Assembly (NCBI RefSeq): GCF_027497355.1
Contig: NZ_CP114909.1
Location: 3,925,001 to 3,989,000 of the forward strand
Length of the DNA: 64,000 nucleotides
Direction: 5' to 3'
Origin: Micromonospora sp. WMMA1947
GTDB taxonomy: Bacteria; Actinomycetota; Actinomycetes; Mycobacteriales; Micromonosporaceae
In this document: positions 1 through 12,168 of the stretch, piece by piece
Position numbering within the stretch: the first letter of the stretch is position 1
How the letters are laid out: every line of letters starts with the position of its first letter
Notes under the pieces: model-generated
What the model was told of the DNA's origin: nothing
Databases searched by the model: none
Seen by the model: only the letters and a program-made list of their open reading frames with translations
Translations under genes and position numbers: made by a program

Positions 1-656
1 TGCTGCACGGGCTCACCGAGCTGCTCGGCGATCCGGTGGCCGCGCTCGACCACGCCGGGGCGATGCTCGGCGCGGTGGGACGGGTGCTGCCGATGTCCCG
101 CCAGCCGGTCGGCATCGAGGCCCGGGTCCGCGGCGCCGACCCGGAGCATCCGGACGAGGTGTCCACGGTGCGCGGCCAGCACCAGGTCGCGGTCACCCCG
201 GGCACCGTCGAGTCGCTGCGGCTCAACCCGTCCGCGCCGGCCGCGTGCGCCGAGGCGGTGACGGCGGTACGCGCGGCCGACTGGCTGATCTTCGGGCCCG
301 GCAGCTGGTACACGAGCGTGCTGCCGCACCTGCTGGTGCCGGGGCTGGCCGACGCGATCGTGTCCAGCCCGGCGCGGCGGCTGGTGACACTCAACCTGGT
401 GGCCGAGAAGGAGACCTCAGGGCTCTCCCTGCCCGACCATCTGGACACCCTGCGGCGCTATCTGCCCGAGCTGAAGGTGGACCGGGTGCTCGCCGACTCC
501 ACGGCGGTGGGTGATCCCGCGGCGGTCGAACGTGCGGCAGAATCGCTTGGTGCCCGGCTGGTCCTCGCTCCCGTCGCCGTCCTGGACGGCACGCCCCGTC
601 ATGACCCAGCCGCCCTGGGCGCCGCGCTGGTGCCTGTCCTGCGCGCCGATCGTTAG
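1..656 (+). CDS. yvcK: YvcK/CofD-like gluconeogenesis factor, 3' part
   Basis: This is the C-terminal ~217 residues of a YvcK-family protein. The reading frame is open from the first bases, so the start lies outside the window. The segment ...LIFGPGSWYTSVLPHLLVPG... is the typical phosphate/nucleotide-binding part of the CofD-like fold, and the family normally runs to about 310-340 residues. YvcK proteins bind UDP-sugars and control carbon partitioning and cell-wall synthesis. Its position immediately upstream of whiA matches the conserved uvrC-rapZ-yvcK-whiA order of Gram-positive bacteria. It ends at a TAG 54 bp before whiA, consistent with one operon. Confidence 0.9.
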   Translation, partial: LHGLTELLGDPVAALDHAGAMLGAVGRVLPMSRQPVGIEARVRGADPEHPDEVSTVRGQHQVAVTPGTVESLRLNPSAPAACAEAVTAVRAADWLIFGPGSWYTSVLPHLLVPGLADAIVSSPARRLVTLNLVAEKETSGLSLPDHLDTLRRYLPELKVDRVLADSTAVGDPAAVERAAESLGARLVLAPVAVLDGTPRHDPAALGAALVPVLRADR

Positions 657-710
657 ACACGTACGTAAACACCGGCGACACGCCGGAACCGGTCCGTGAG
701 GGGGCGCACT

Positions 711-1691
711 ATGGCGATGACGGCTGCGGTCAAGGACGAGCTGAGTCGGGTCGACGTGCCCAAGCCCTGCTGTCGCCGGGCGGAGATGGCCGCCCTGCTG
801 CGTTTCGCCGGCGGCCTGCACATCGTGTCGGGCCGCGTCGTGGTCGAGGCGGAGCTGGACACCGGCGCGGTGGCCCGCCGGCTGCGGCGGGAGATCGCCG
901 AGGTCTACGGCTACCCGAGCGAGATCCACGTGCTCGCCTCCGGCGGCCTGCGCAAGGGCAGCCACTTCATCGTGCGGGTGGTCAAGGACGGCGAGGCGCT
1001 CGCCCGGCAGACCGGCCTGCTCGACGTGCGGGGCCGCCCGGTGCGCGGCCTGCCGCCGCACGTGGTGGCCGCGAACGTCTGCTGTGCCGTGTCGGCCTGG
1101 CGGGGCGCGTTCATGGCGCACGGCTCGCTGACCGAGCCGGGCCGTTCGAGCGCCCTGGAGATCACCTGCCCCGGCCCGGAGTCGGCGCTGGCGCTGGTCG
1201 GCGCCGCCCGCCGGATCGGCATCACCGCCAAGAACCGCGAGGTGCGCGGCGTGGACCGGGTGGTGGTCAAGGACGGTGACGCGATCGCCGCGCTGCTCAC
1301 CCGCATCGGCGCGCACTCCAGCGTGCTGGCCTGGGAGGAGCGGAGGGTACGCCGGGAGGTGCGCGCCACCGCCAACCGGCTGGCCAACTTCGACGACGCC
1401 AACCTGCGCCGCTCGGCGCGGGCCGCGGTGGCCGCCGCCGCCCGGGTGACCCGCGCGCTGGAGATCCTCGCCGACGACGCCCCGAACCACCTGACCTCGG
1501 CCGGGCGGCTGCGGCTGGAGCACCGTCAGGCCTCGCTGGAGGAGCTGGGCGCGCTCGCCGAGCCGCCGCTGACCAAGGACGCCATCGCCGGCCGGATCCG
1601 CCGGCTGCTCGCGCTGGCCGACAAGCGTGCCCGTGACCTGGGCATCCCGGATACGGAAGCGGCAGTCACGCCGGACATGCTCGTGGTCTGA
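711..1691 (+). CDS. whiA: Sporulation/cell division regulator WhiA
   Basis: WhiA is a DNA-binding regulator with an N-terminal LAGLIDADG homing-endonuclease-like domain (catalytically dead in the family) and a C-terminal helix-turn-helix. In sporulating actinobacteria it works with WhiB to drive septation genes. The 326-residue product starts [13 protein letters not shown] and contains the family signatures [21 protein letters not shown] and [17 protein letters not shown]. Its C-terminal part (about residues 270-320) carries the HTH segment [18 protein letters not shown] chose ATG 711 over GTG 696 because GAGGGG at 699-704 is a good ribosome-binding site for it and the family begins at that methionine. 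It lies directly after yvcK. Confidence 0.96.
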   Translation: MAMTAAVKDELSRVDVPKPCCRRAEMAALLRFAGGLHIVSGRVVVEAELDTGAVARRLRREIAEVYGYPSEIHVLASGGLRKGSHFIVRVVKDGEALARQTGLLDVRGRPVRGLPPHVVAANVCCAVSAWRGAFMAHGSLTEPGRSSALEITCPGPESALALVGAARRIGITAKNREVRGVDRVVVKDGDAIAALLTRIGAHSSVLAWEERRVRREVRATANRLANFDDANLRRSARAAVAAAARVTRALEILADDAPNHLTSAGRLRLEHRQASLEELGALAEPPLTKDAIAGRIRRLLALADKRARDLGIPDTEAAVTPDMLVV

Positions 1692-1694
1692 TAG

Positions 1695-4156
<2,462 letters not shown>

Positions 4157-4948
4157 ATGGCGAGCACGACCCGCCGGCCGCTGATGGCCGGCAACTGGAA
4201 GATGAACCTGAACCACCTCGAGGCCAACCTGCTGGTGCAGAAGCTGGCCGCGAGCCTGAACGAGAAGCAGCTCACCGACGTCGAGTGCGTGGTGCTGCCG
4301 CCCTTCACCGACCTGCGTACCGTGCAGACCGCCGTGGACGGCGACAAGCTGCTGATCGGCTACGGCGCGCAGGACCTCTCTCCGCACCCGTCCGGCGCGT
4401 ACACCGGTGACATCGCCGGGCCGATGCTGGCCAAGCTGGGCTGCGGGTACGTGGTGGTCGGCCACTCCGAGCGGCGGCAGTACCACAACGAGGACGACGC
4501 GCTCGTCAACGCGAAGGTGGCGGCGGCGCTGGCGAACGGGCTCACCCCGATCCTCTGCATCGGCGAGGGCCTGGAGGTCCGGGAGCAGTCGGGTCAGGTG
4601 CGGCACTGCTGCGACCAACTCGACGGCGCGCTGAAGGGGCTCACCGCCGAGCAGGTCACCAAGGTCGTCGTGGCGTACGAGCCGGTCTGGGCGATCGGCA
4701 CCGGCAAGACGGCGACCCCGGAGGACGCCCAGGAGGTCTGCGGCGCGGTGCGCAAGCGCATCGCCGAGACCTACGACGAGGGCACCGCCGCGCAGGTCCG
4801 GATCCTGTACGGCGGGTCGGTCAAGGCGTCGAACGTCGCCGCGATCATGGCGCAGCCGGACGTGGACGGGGCCCTGGTCGGGGGCGCCAGCCTGGACGCG
4901 GACGAGTTCGCGCAGATCTGCCGGTTCCCGGAGCACATCGCTCGCTGA
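4157..4948 (+). CDS. tpiA: Triosephosphate isomerase
   Basis: This TIM-barrel enzyme interconverts dihydroxyacetone phosphate and glyceraldehyde-3-phosphate. All catalytic residues are visible: Asn13 and Lys15 in GNWKMN, His103 in VGHSERR and the base Glu175 in [11 protein letters not shown]. The phosphate-gripper motif YGGSVK lies near the C-terminus. The 263-residue length is normal. The ATG follows the pgk TGA without any gap, so the three glycolytic genes are one operon. Confidence 0.97.
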   Translation: MASTTRRPLMAGNWKMNLNHLEANLLVQKLAASLNEKQLTDVECVVLPPFTDLRTVQTAVDGDKLLIGYGAQDLSPHPSGAYTGDIAGPMLAKLGCGYVVVGHSERRQYHNEDDALVNAKVAAALANGLTPILCIGEGLEVREQSGQVRHCCDQLDGALKGLTAEQVTKVVVAYEPVWAIGTGKTATPEDAQEVCGAVRKRIAETYDEGTAAQVRILYGGSVKASNVAAIMAQPDVDGALVGGASLDADEFAQICRFPEHIAR

Positions 4949-5043
4949 TCGCTCGCTATCCTTGACGCTGCCCGTCCACCGGTCGGTGCCGCCGTGCCCG
5001 ACAGGTCCGGGCAGTGATCGCAACGAGAGGACTGACCCCCGCC

Positions 5044-5304
5044 ATGCCGATCTGGTTCGCCTACACGATGATCACGTTGCTGGTCATCACCAGCGTGCTG
5101 CTCGTCCTGCTGATCCTCCTGCACCGCGGCAAGGGCGGCGGGTTGTCGAGCATGTTCGGCGGCGGCGTCAGCTCCAGCCTGGCCGGCTCGTCGGTGGCCG
5201 AGAAGAACCTCGACCGCTACACCGTTCTGGTGGGAATCGTCTGGTTCGCCTGCATCGTCGGGCTCGGACTCTGGCTGCGACTGCAGATGGCCAGCGGCAC
5301 CTGA
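5044..5304 (+). CDS. secG: Preprotein translocase subunit SecG
   Basis: SecG is the small accessory membrane subunit of the SecYEG translocon. The 86-residue protein has two hydrophobic segments, about residues 6-27 and 57-78, separated by a glycine/serine-rich loop (GKGGGLSSMFGGG). That is the standard SecG layout. I chose ATG 5044 because the protein from there matches the family; the in-frame GTG at 5014 would add ten unusual residues. Its place after tpiA is typical for actinobacteria. A strong terminator follows at 5328-5366. Confidence 0.93.
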   Translation: MPIWFAYTMITLLVITSVLLVLLILLHRGKGGGLSSMFGGGVSSSLAGSSVAEKNLDRYTVLVGIVWFACIVGLGLWLRLQMASGT

Positions 5305-5327
5305 GTCGGCGCTGAGAAGCGTACAAT

Positions 5328-5366
5328 CTGCGCGCGGTCCGTCACGGACCGCGCGCAGTTTTGTTT
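5328..5366 (+). terminator. Rho-independent terminator after secG
   Basis: A perfect 13-bp stem (5328-5340 pairing with 5346-5358, loop GTCAC) is followed directly by TTTTGTTT. This is the clearest intrinsic terminator in the window and closes the glycolysis/secG transcription unit before rbpA. Confidence 0.9.
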
Positions 5367-5433
5367 CTCCGCGCGTCGCCCGTCGCCTGCCCCTCCGGCG
5401 GCGGTCCCCTCCGACGACAGGGAGCGAGCAACC

Positions 5434-5778
5434 GTGCCCAGCAACAACGTCATCCGCGGCACCCGGGTCGGGTCCGCCCCCGAGCGGTTCGACCAGCGGG
5501 TGGAGCCCGCGCCGCGCCGCCCGGTCGTCTACTGGTGCCGCCACGGGCACCGGGTCGAGTTCCTGATCGCCGCCGAGGCGGAGACGCCGGCGGCCTGGGA
5601 GTGCCCCCGCTGCGGCGAGCCCGCCGGCCCCGACCCGGGCGCCCCGCCGGACCGCGAGCGCGCCGAGCCGTACAAGACCCATCTCGCGTACGTGCAGGAG
5701 CGGCGCACGCCGGAGGAGGGGGAGGCGCTGCTGGCCGAGGCCCTCGACGCGCTGCGCCGACGTCGTGGCCGCGCCTGA
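5434..5778 (+). CDS. rbpA: RNA polymerase-binding protein RbpA
   Basis: RbpA is an actinobacterial transcription factor that binds RNA polymerase and the principal sigma factor and stabilises the open complex. The 114-residue product has the core zinc-ribbon-like domain with CRHGH (about residue 32) and CPRCG (about residue 56). The C-terminal basic linker and sigma-interaction helix contain the highly conserved stretch EPYKTHLAYVQERR. The GTG start has the purine-rich GGGAGCGA upstream. It is monocistronic, lying between the secG terminator and a palindromic repeat that separates it from the convergent pgl. Confidence 0.94.
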   Translation: MPSNNVIRGTRVGSAPERFDQRVEPAPRRPVVYWCRHGHRVEFLIAAEAETPAAWECPRCGEPAGPDPGAPPDRERAEPYKTHLAYVQERRTPEEGEALLAEALDALRRRRGRA

Positions 5779-5785
5779 GCCGAGG

Positions 5786-5838
5786 CGTTAAGAAGGGGCC
5801 CCTTCTCTACCGGAGACGTTAAGAAGGGGCCCTTCCTT
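5786..5838. repeat. Two tandem copies of a GTTAAGAAGGGGCCCCTTC-type palindrome
   Basis: Two near-identical 22-bp copies (5786-5807 and 5817-5838) each begin CGTTAAGAAGGGGCCC. The first contains the perfect 14-bp palindrome GAAGGGGCCCCTTC at 5792-5805; the second has lost one C (5823-5835). They sit exactly between the convergent rbpA and pgl genes, so they could act as a bidirectional transcription end. The motif also resembles a dispersed intergenic element that I associate with Micromonosporaceae genomes; that last point is memory-based inference. Confidence 0.7.
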
Positions 5839-5843
5839 ACACC

Positions 5844-6614
5844 TCAGCGGAGGCTGCGCAGGCGCGGCGGCACGTTCGCCGCCGCGGCCCGGTCGAGCAG
5901 CCAGAGGGTACGGGAGACGCCCCGCACCCCGGCGGCCGGCACCTGCACCGGCCCGGCCCCGGCCAGCGCCATGCCCACCGCCCGGGCCTTGTCCGCCCCG
6001 GCGGCGATCAGCCACACCTCCTCGGCCGTGTTGATCGTCGGCAGGGTCAGCGTGGTCCGCACCGGCGGCGGCTTCGGGCTGCCCCGCACCGCGCTGACCG
6101 GCCGGTTGTCGTGGTGCACCGGGTGCTCCGGGAACACCGACGCCACGTGCCCGTCCTCACCGACGCCGAGCATCAGCACGTCGAAGTGCGGCACGATCGC
6201 GTTACCGGGCCGGGCGGCGGCGGCCAGCTCCCTGGCGTACCCGGCGGCGGCCGCCTCCGGGTCGTCACCGGCGGGGCCGTCGGAGGCAGGCATCGGGTGG
6301 ATCCGGGCCGGGTCCAGCGGCACCGTGTCCAGCAGCGCCGCCCGCGCCTGCGTCTCGTTGCGCTCCGGGTCACCGGCGGGCAGGAACCGCTCGTCACCCC
6401 ACCACACGTCGACCCGGGACCAGTCGACCGCGTCCCGGGCGGGCAGCTGCCCGACCGCCCGGTACACCGCCGCGGCGATCCGCCCGCCGGTCAGCACCAC
6501 CGACGCCTGGCCGCGCTCGGCCTGCGCGTCGAGCAGCTTCACCACCAACCGGGCCGCCACCGCCTGCGCCAGCAGGTCGGGGTCGGCGTGTACGGCGACA
6601 CTCGCCTCAGTCAT
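5844..6614 (-). CDS. pgl: 6-phosphogluconolactonase
   Basis: This enzyme hydrolyses 6-phosphogluconolactone, the second step of the oxidative pentose phosphate pathway. The 256-residue product has the NagB/DevB-type signatures LTGGRIAAAVY near residue 45 and GVGEDGHVASVFPEH with the catalytic histidine. WWGDERFLP is also typical. I chose ATG 6614, which is preceded by GAGG, rather than the upstream in-frame methionine at 6644. It is the last gene of the tkt-tal-pgi-zwf-opcA-pgl block and lies 69 bp after opcA. Confidence 0.95.
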   Translation of the reverse strand: MTEASVAVHADPDLLAQAVAARLVVKLLDAQAERGQASVVLTGGRIAAAVYRAVGQLPARDAVDWSRVDVWWGDERFLPAGDPERNETQARAALLDTVPLDPARIHPMPASDGPAGDDPEAAAAGYARELAAAARPGNAIVPHFDVLMLGVGEDGHVASVFPEHPVHHDNRPVSAVRGSPKPPPVRTTLTLPTINTAEEVWLIAAGADKARAVGMALAGAGPVQVPAAGVRGVSRTLWLLDRAAAANVPPRLRSLR

Positions 6615-6683
6615 CCGTCGAGCCCTCGTGTTCCGACCGCCCACCGGCGGTCACCTGTGCCTCCGACCGCCCGGTCCGGGCGG

Positions 6684-7700
6684 TCACTCGTTCGCGGTCG
6701 CGCCCGCGTGCGCGGTCACGCCGGCCTCGGCCCGCTGGGCGGTCGCCGGATCCTTCCACACGTGCACCCGCTGAGCCGGACGCTGGTCGAGCCCGGTGAT
6801 CCCGGCGGTGGCGCCGAGCGCCTCCGCGTACACCTGGTCGGCGTCGAGGCGGCGCAGCTCCTCGGCCAGTTCGTCGCCGAGCGGCCGGCGTACCAGCGGC
6901 AGCATGCGGTCCTCCTGCCCGGTACGCCGGAACACCGCGACGCTGTCGTCCCGGGTGAGCGTCAGCTCGTCGCCGTTGGCGCAGCGCAGCTGCACCTGGC
7001 GCATCCGCGGGAACTCGTCGGTGGCGGTCAGGACCGGGTCGATGCCGAGCCGGGCGCTGAGCCACCCGCGCATCAGCGCCGCCGTCGGGTCCGACGGGGG
7101 CGCCACCACGCTCGCCTCGGTGACCCGGGCCTGGGTGGTGTCGAACGCGCCCGCCACGAGCGTGCGCCACGGCGTGATCCGGGTCCACGCCAGGTCGGTG
7201 TCGCCGGGGGCGTAGTCGTGAGCCCGTTGCCGCAGCGCGGCGATCGGGTCGGCCGCCTGCGCCGAGTCGGTGATCCGCCGGTCCGCGACCACGCCGAGGA
7301 AGTCGGTGGAGATCTCCTGCGGCGGTTCGCCGTGCCACCACGTCACCACCGGTACGTCGGGCACCAGCAGCGGCATCACGACGGATTCGGCGTGCAGGGC
7401 GAGCCGCCCGTACATCCGGGTCACGACCGCCTCGCACGGGCCGAGCCGGCCGCCCACGACGATCTCCGCGTCCAGCCGGTTGCGGTCCCGTTCCACGTCG
7501 GAGCGGACCACCACGAGCAGACGGCACGGATGCGCCGCCGCGGCGATGGTGGCCGCGGCCTCGGCCTCGCGTACCCGCTTCTCGTCCACCACCACGATCA
7601 GCGTGAGCGCCATGCCACTGGCCACCCCGCCCGCGCTGCGCCGTTCCGCGGCCAGCGCCTTCACCACCTCGTTGCCGGTGGTGTCCCACAGCCCGATCAA
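6684..7700 (-). CDS. opcA: Glucose-6-phosphate dehydrogenase assembly protein OpcA
   Basis: OpcA is needed for full activity or assembly of Zwf in cyanobacteria and actinobacteria. The 338-residue product shows the family features IGLWDTTGNEV at the N-terminus, VTWWHGEPP in the middle and LSARLGIDPV further on. The start is taken as TTG 7700 because a perfect AGGAGG lies five bases upstream and the family begins LIGLWDT. It sits between zwf and pgl, its usual neighbours, 31 bp after the zwf stop. Confidence 0.94.
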   Translation of the reverse strand: MIGLWDTTGNEVVKALAAERRSAGGVASGMALTLIVVVDEKRVREAEAAATIAAAAHPCRLLVVVRSDVERDRNRLDAEIVVGGRLGPCEAVVTRMYGRLALHAESVVMPLLVPDVPVVTWWHGEPPQEISTDFLGVVADRRITDSAQAADPIAALRQRAHDYAPGDTDLAWTRITPWRTLVAGAFDTTQARVTEASVVAPPSDPTAALMRGWLSARLGIDPVLTATDEFPRMRQVQLRCANGDELTLTRDDSVAVFRRTGQEDRMLPLVRRPLGDELAEELRRLDADQVYAEALGATAGITGLDQRPAQRVHVWKDPATAQRAEAGVTAHAGATANE

Positions 7701-7731
7701 TGGAGCCTCCTGGTTCGCTCGCAGTGCTCGC

Positions 7732-9246
7732 TCACGCTCTCCGCCAAGCCCGGCCCTCGCGGGCCAGCATCTCGTCGGCGGCCCGGGGCCCCCACTCACC
7801 GGCCCGGTACGGCTCCGGGGTGGTGCCCTCCCAGGCGTGCTCCAGCGGGTCGACGACCTGCCAGCTCTGCTCCACCTCGGCCGCGTCCGGGAACAGCGTC
7901 CGGTCGCCGATCAGCACGTCCAGCACCAGCCGCTCGTACGCCTCGGGGCTGGACTCGGTGAACGCCTCGCCGTACTGGAAGTCCATCGCGATGTCGCGGA
8001 CCTCCATCGTGGTGCCCGGCACCTTGGAGCCGAACTTCAGCACCACGCCCTCGTCCGGCTGCACCCGGATGACCAGCTGGTTGGGGCCGAGGGACTCCAT
8101 GTCGGCGGCGTTGAACGGCAGGTGCGGCGCCTTCTTGAACATGATGGCGACCTCGGTGACCCGCCGGGGCAGCCGCTTGCCGGCCCGGATGTAGAACGGC
8201 ACCCCGGCCCAGCGGCGGTTCTGGATGCCCAGCTTCACCGCCACGTACGTCTCGGTGGTGGAGCCCTCCGGGACGCCCTCCTCCTCGAGGTAGCCCTTGG
8301 CGCGTTCGCCGCCCACCCAGCCGGGCAGGTACTGGCCGCGCACGGTGTCCTCGGAGACGTCGTGCGGCACGGTGATCGCCTTGAGCACCTTGAGCTTCTC
8401 GGCCCGGATCTCGTCGGCGTCGAAGCTCGTCGGCTCCTCCATCGCGACCAGGGCGAGCAGCTGGAGCAGGTGGTTCTGGAGCACGTCGCGGGCGGTGCCG
8501 ACGGAGTCGTAGAAGGCCGCGCGGGTGCCGATGCCGACGTCCTCGGCCATGGTGATCTGCACCGAGTCGACGTACTTGGAGTTCCACAGCGGCTCGAACA
8601 GGTTGTTGGCGAAGCGCAGCGCCAGGATGTTCTGGACCGTCTCCTTGCCCAGGTAGTGGTCGATCCGGAACACGTCCTGGCGGGTGAACACGTCGTCGAC
8701 GAGGTCGTTGAGGGCCTTGGCCGAGGGCAGGTCGTTGCCGAACGGCTTCTCCACGACCACCCGCCGCCAGCCGCCGGACTTGGCGTTGTCCGCCATGCCG
8801 GTACGGGCGAGCTGCTTGAGCACCACCGGGAAGGCCGCCGGGGGGATGGAGAAGTAGAAGGCCGCGTTGCCGGCGATGCCGTGCGAGTCGCGCAGCTCGT
8901 CGAGCGTGGCGGCGAGCTGGTCGAACGCCGCGTCGTCGTCGAACGAGCCACCGACGAACTTGATGTTGCCGGCGAGCCGGGCCCACACCTCCTCCCGCCA
9001 CGGGGTGCGGGCGTGCTTCTTGGCCGCGTCGTGCGCCACCGACTCGAAGTCGCCGTCGCCCCAGTCCCGGCGGGCGAAGCCCAGGACCACGAAGCCGGGC
9101 GGCAGGAGCCCCCGGTTGGCCAGGTCGTAGACCGCCGGCAGCAGCTTCTTGCGGGCCAGGTCACCGGTCACCCCGAAGATCACCAGGGCACACGGCTCGG
9201 GGATCCGGGGCAGCCGCCGGTCCTGCGGATCGCGCAGCGGGTTCAC
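7732..9246 (-). CDS. zwf: Glucose-6-phosphate 1-dehydrogenase
   Basis: Zwf oxidises glucose-6-phosphate with NADP and opens the oxidative pentose phosphate branch. The 504-residue protein has the dinucleotide-binding motif [13 protein letters not shown] and the substrate/active-site motif RIDHYLGKE. It also carries VVVEKPFG and the C-terminal IRVQPDEG segment. I chose GTG 9246 ([11 protein letters not shown]...), preceded by GGAGGAGG with a 7-base spacer, over the GTG at 9300. The gene is tightly followed by opcA. Confidence 0.96.
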   Translation of the reverse strand: MNPLRDPQDRRLPRIPEPCALVIFGVTGDLARKKLLPAVYDLANRGLLPPGFVVLGFARRDWGDGDFESVAHDAAKKHARTPWREEVWARLAGNIKFVGGSFDDDAAFDQLAATLDELRDSHGIAGNAAFYFSIPPAAFPVVLKQLARTGMADNAKSGGWRRVVVEKPFGNDLPSAKALNDLVDDVFTRQDVFRIDHYLGKETVQNILALRFANNLFEPLWNSKYVDSVQITMAEDVGIGTRAAFYDSVGTARDVLQNHLLQLLALVAMEEPTSFDADEIRAEKLKVLKAITVPHDVSEDTVRGQYLPGWVGGERAKGYLEEEGVPEGSTTETYVAVKLGIQNRRWAGVPFYIRAGKRLPRRVTEVAIMFKKAPHLPFNAADMESLGPNQLVIRVQPDEGVVLKFGSKVPGTTMEVRDIAMDFQYGEAFTESSPEAYERLVLDVLIGDRTLFPDAAEVEQSWQVVDPLEHAWEGTTPEPYRAGEWGPRAADEMLAREGRAWRRA

Positions 9247-9296
9247 CGGGCCACCTCCTCCTGCGTCTCGGTCCGCTGATTCCAGGTCATTGATCG

Positions 9297-10874
9297 TCAC
9301 GTGCGTGTCCGTCCGGCCGTTTCCAGGAGCTGGGCGACACCCGCCGCCCGCTCGGTCAGGTGCAGGCGCAGCACCCGGTGCTCCCGGCCGGCCAGGGCCC
9401 GCCGGTCGCCGGCGGCCTGGGCCGCCTGGAGCTGCGCGAAGGTGTACGGACGACCGGGCACGTCCAGATCATCGGTGACCGCACCGGTGATCTGGAGATG
9501 CCGGCCGTCCGGGTCGGTGTGCTCCGGCCGGCGCGGTCCCCAGCCGAAGGTGACCGGCCGTCCGGCGGCCCGGGCCAGCAGCGGGCGCAGCCCGGCGACC
9601 GCCGCGTCGGCGTGCCGGTCGAGGTACGCGGTCACCACGAGGTGCTCCCGTTCGCCCAGCCCGTCGAGCAGCCAGCGCAGCGCGCCGGTCAGGTCGGCCG
9701 GTGCGCCGCTCGGGGCGTACACCTCGATCGCGTCCCGGACCGACGACGGTGGCCCGGCGTCGGGCTCGACGTCGACGTCGACCTCGATGGCGGCGGGTGC
9801 CGCGAACGGGTCGGCCCGCAGCGTCACCGCGGCGGCCGCGGCGGCGTAGGTCCAGGTCAGCAGGTGCGCGCCGAGCGGACCGTTCACCGCGATGTCGGCG
9901 GCCACGCCCGGTCCGACGCCGGCGCCGAGGGCGCCGCCGAGACCGACTGTGAGCACGCCCGGCCCGGTGGCACCGGGGGAGCCGGGGGACTCCGCGACCA
10001 CCGGCAGGAGCCGTCCGCCGGTCGCGTCGGCCAGCAGTGCGCCGGCCCACCGGCCCAGACCGTCGAGGCCGGTGCCGTCGGGAACGAGCGCGACCGTGTC
10101 CCGTCCGGCGCCGGGCGCCGCGCCCAGGGCCGCGCCGAGCGCCAGGGCCGGGTTGTCCCGGTCCCGGTCGAGCGCGCCGGTGAGCGCCTCCGCCTCGTCC
10201 AGCACCTCGGCCACCGGAGCGCCGGCCAGCGCCGCCGGGACCAGGCCGGACGCGGTGAGCGCGGCCCACGGCCCGGCCACGCCCGGTTCGGCCGGGATCA
10301 CCACCGCGCCCAGCTCGTCGGCGCGCGCCGCCGGCTCGGAACCGGGCTCGGTGACCACCACGACGTGCCGGGCGGCGTCGGGGCCCTCGTCCGCCCACGC
10401 CTGCCGGTAGGCCCGCAGGTGGGCGTCAGTGGTCCGGTCCAGGCCGCGCCGGGCGGCGAGCACCAGGAGGGTACGCGCCGGAGCGCCGGCGGCGAGCGCC
10501 GCCCGCACCGGCCCCGGATCGGCGGTGTCGAGCACCGTCACCCGGCGGCCCAGGCACTCGGCGACGACCTCGGCGGCGAGCGTGTCGCCGGGGTCGCCGG
10601 CCAGCACCACGTGGTCCAGGTCGTCCAGCTCGGCGGCCAGTTCGGCGAGCTGGGGGAGCAACTCCCGGCTGTGCCGGTGGGCGTGCAGCCAGCCCAGGCG
10701 GGCGAGGGCCGCCGCCTCGGCGCCGGGCCCCCAGAGGGCCGGGTCGGCGGCGGCGAGCCGGGCCGGGACGTCGTGGGAGACGAGCGCGGCGCGTGCGGAC
10801 GCGCCGAGGGCGTCCGCGCCGCGCACGGCCAGCCCGGCGGCCATGTCCGCCCGCCCGGCCAGCAGGTCACTCAC
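9297..10874 (-). CDS. Glucose-6-phosphate isomerase-like protein with degenerate active site
   Basis: The 525-residue product aligns by overall pattern with actinobacterial phosphoglucose isomerases: [42 protein letters not shown] and the C-terminal [21 protein letters not shown]. The catalytic and phosphate-binding motifs are absent. The usual GGSS loop reads AGDPGDTL, the SKSG-type loop reads AARRGLD, the glutamate/asparagine block after DPF is EVDVDVEPD, and the GPR-HSTGQ-HKGG segment reads [14 protein letters not shown]. The open frame is intact and lies between zwf and tal where a real pgi is expected. I infer a pseudoenzyme, perhaps regulatory, and doubt isomerase activity; the family assignment itself is solid. 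Confidence 0.8.
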   Translation of the reverse strand: MSDLLAGRADMAAGLAVRGADALGASARAALVSHDVPARLAAADPALWGPGAEAAALARLGWLHAHRHSRELLPQLAELAAELDDLDHVVLAGDPGDTLAAEVVAECLGRRVTVLDTADPGPVRAALAAGAPARTLLVLAARRGLDRTTDAHLRAYRQAWADEGPDAARHVVVVTEPGSEPAARADELGAVVIPAEPGVAGPWAALTASGLVPAALAGAPVAEVLDEAEALTGALDRDRDNPALALGAALGAAPGAGRDTVALVPDGTGLDGLGRWAGALLADATGGRLLPVVAESPGSPGATGPGVLTVGLGGALGAGVGPGVAADIAVNGPLGAHLLTWTYAAAAAAVTLRADPFAAPAAIEVDVDVEPDAGPPSSVRDAIEVYAPSGAPADLTGALRWLLDGLGEREHLVVTAYLDRHADAAVAGLRPLLARAAGRPVTFGWGPRRPEHTDPDGRHLQITGAVTDDLDVPGRPYTFAQLQAAQAAGDRRALAGREHRVLRLHLTERAAGVAQLLETAGRTRT

Positions 10875-10928
10875 GGCGCCACCTCGGCTTCCACACAGCG
10901 CTCCCTCACCGCTTCCACGGTACGGCGC

Positions 10929-10961
10929 GACGCGTCCCGGGGCCGGGCCCCGGGACGCGTC
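10929..10961 (-). terminator. Strong hairpin between tal and the Pgi-like gene
   Basis: A perfect 15-bp inverted repeat (10929-10943 and 10947-10961, 3-base loop) lies in the 99-bp gap downstream of tal. It has no T-run on either strand, so it could be a terminator that partly separates tal/tkt from the distal genes, or an mRNA-stabilising 3' stem. Confidence 0.6.
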
Positions 10962-10973
10962 GGACGCCGTCGG

Positions 10974-12152
10974 TCACGCGTTGCCGCCGGCCTGCTGGGC
11001 CGCCTGCGCGTTGCCCTCGGCGGCCCGGTGCGGGCTGCCCGAGCCCTTGGCCGCCTCGGCGAGGGACTTCTTGACCCCCTCCAGCAGCTCCACCCAGCTC
11101 GCCTCGAACTTCTCCACGCCCTCGCGCTCCAGCGTGGCGATCACGTCGGACAGGTCCACGCCCACCGACTGGAGGTCGGCGAAGACCTGACGCGCGTCGT
11201 CGTAGGCGACGGTGACGGTGTCCGCCTTCGTCTCGCCGTGCTCGGCGTAGGCGTGGATGACCGGCTCCGGCATGGTGTTGACGGTGCCGGGCGCGATCAG
11301 CTCCTCGACGTAGATGACGTCCCGGTAGTCCGGGTTCTTCGTCGAGGTGGAGGCCCACAGCGGGCGCTGCGGGTGGGCGCCCGCGTCGGCCAGCTTCTGC
11401 CAGCGCGCCGAGGAGAACACCTCGCCGTAGCGCTCGTACGCCAGCCGGGCGTTGGCGACGGCGGCCTTGCCGCGCAGCGCCTTGGCCTGGTCCGAGCCGA
11501 TCTTCTCCAGCCGCTTGTCCACCTCGGTGTCGACCCGGGAGACGAAGAACGAGGCGACGGAGCCGATCTTCGACAGGTCGTGCCCGTTCTCCTTCGCCTG
11601 CTCCAGGCCGGCCAGGAAGGCGTCCATCACCTGCGAGTACCGGTCCAGCCCGAAGATCAGCGTGACGTTGACGCTGATCCCCTCGGCCAGCGTCGCGGTG
11701 ATCGCGGGCAGGCCCTCCTCGGTGGCCGGGATCTTGATGAACAGGTTCGGCCGGTCGACCAGCCACCACAGCGCCTTGGCCTCGGCGACGGTCTTCGCCG
11801 CGTCGTGCGCCGAGCGCGGGTCCACCTCGATCGACACCCGCCCGTCCACGCCGCCGCTGACGTCGTACGACGGGCGCATCACGTCGCAGGCCCACCGCAC
11901 GTCGTACGTGGTGAGCATGCGGACCGCCTCCTCGACGTCCACGCCACGTACGGCGAGGTCACGAAGCTGCCAGTCGTACTCGTCGGCGTCGCTCAGCGCC
12001 TTGGCGAAGATCGTCGGGTTGGTGGTCACCCCTGCCACGTGGCTCTCCCGGCGCAGCTTGTCCAGCCCGCCGGAGCTCAGCCGTACCCGGGAAAGGTCGT
12101 CGAGCCAGATCGCCACCCCGGCGCCCTGGAGCTCCTTCAGCCTGTCCGTCAT
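10974..12152 (-). CDS. tal: Transaldolase
   Basis: Transaldolase transfers a dihydroxyacetone unit between sugar phosphates in the non-oxidative pentose phosphate pathway. The 392-residue product is of the long actinobacterial type. It has the substrate segment [14 protein letters not shown], the Schiff-base lysine Lys140 in NLFIKIPAT and the late motif [15 protein letters not shown]. The start is ATG 12152, preceded by GAGGGGAG; GTG 12161 is too close to that site. The C-terminus ends in a low-complexity Ala/Gly/Gln tail that is probably disordered. It is 16 bp downstream of tkt. Confidence 0.95.
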   Translation of the reverse strand: MTDRLKELQGAGVAIWLDDLSRVRLSSGGLDKLRRESHVAGVTTNPTIFAKALSDADEYDWQLRDLAVRGVDVEEAVRMLTTYDVRWACDVMRPSYDVSGGVDGRVSIEVDPRSAHDAAKTVAEAKALWWLVDRPNLFIKIPATEEGLPAITATLAEGISVNVTLIFGLDRYSQVMDAFLAGLEQAKENGHDLSKIGSVASFFVSRVDTEVDKRLEKIGSDQAKALRGKAAVANARLAYERYGEVFSSARWQKLADAGAHPQRPLWASTSTKNPDYRDVIYVEELIAPGTVNTMPEPVIHAYAEHGETKADTVTVAYDDARQVFADLQSVGVDLSDVIATLEREGVEKFEASWVELLEGVKKSLAEAAKGSGSPHRAAEGNAQAAQQAGGNA

Positions 12153-12168
12153 GACGCCCACGCTCCCC

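Noticed and set aside
4962..4967. TTGACG as a -35 box before secG
   Set aside because: No -10-like hexamer follows at a suitable distance, and secG is probably read from the upstream operon.
5322..5327. TACAAT as a -10 box upstream of rbpA
   Set aside because: No -35 hexamer at 16-19 bp, and it lies directly against the secG terminator stem.
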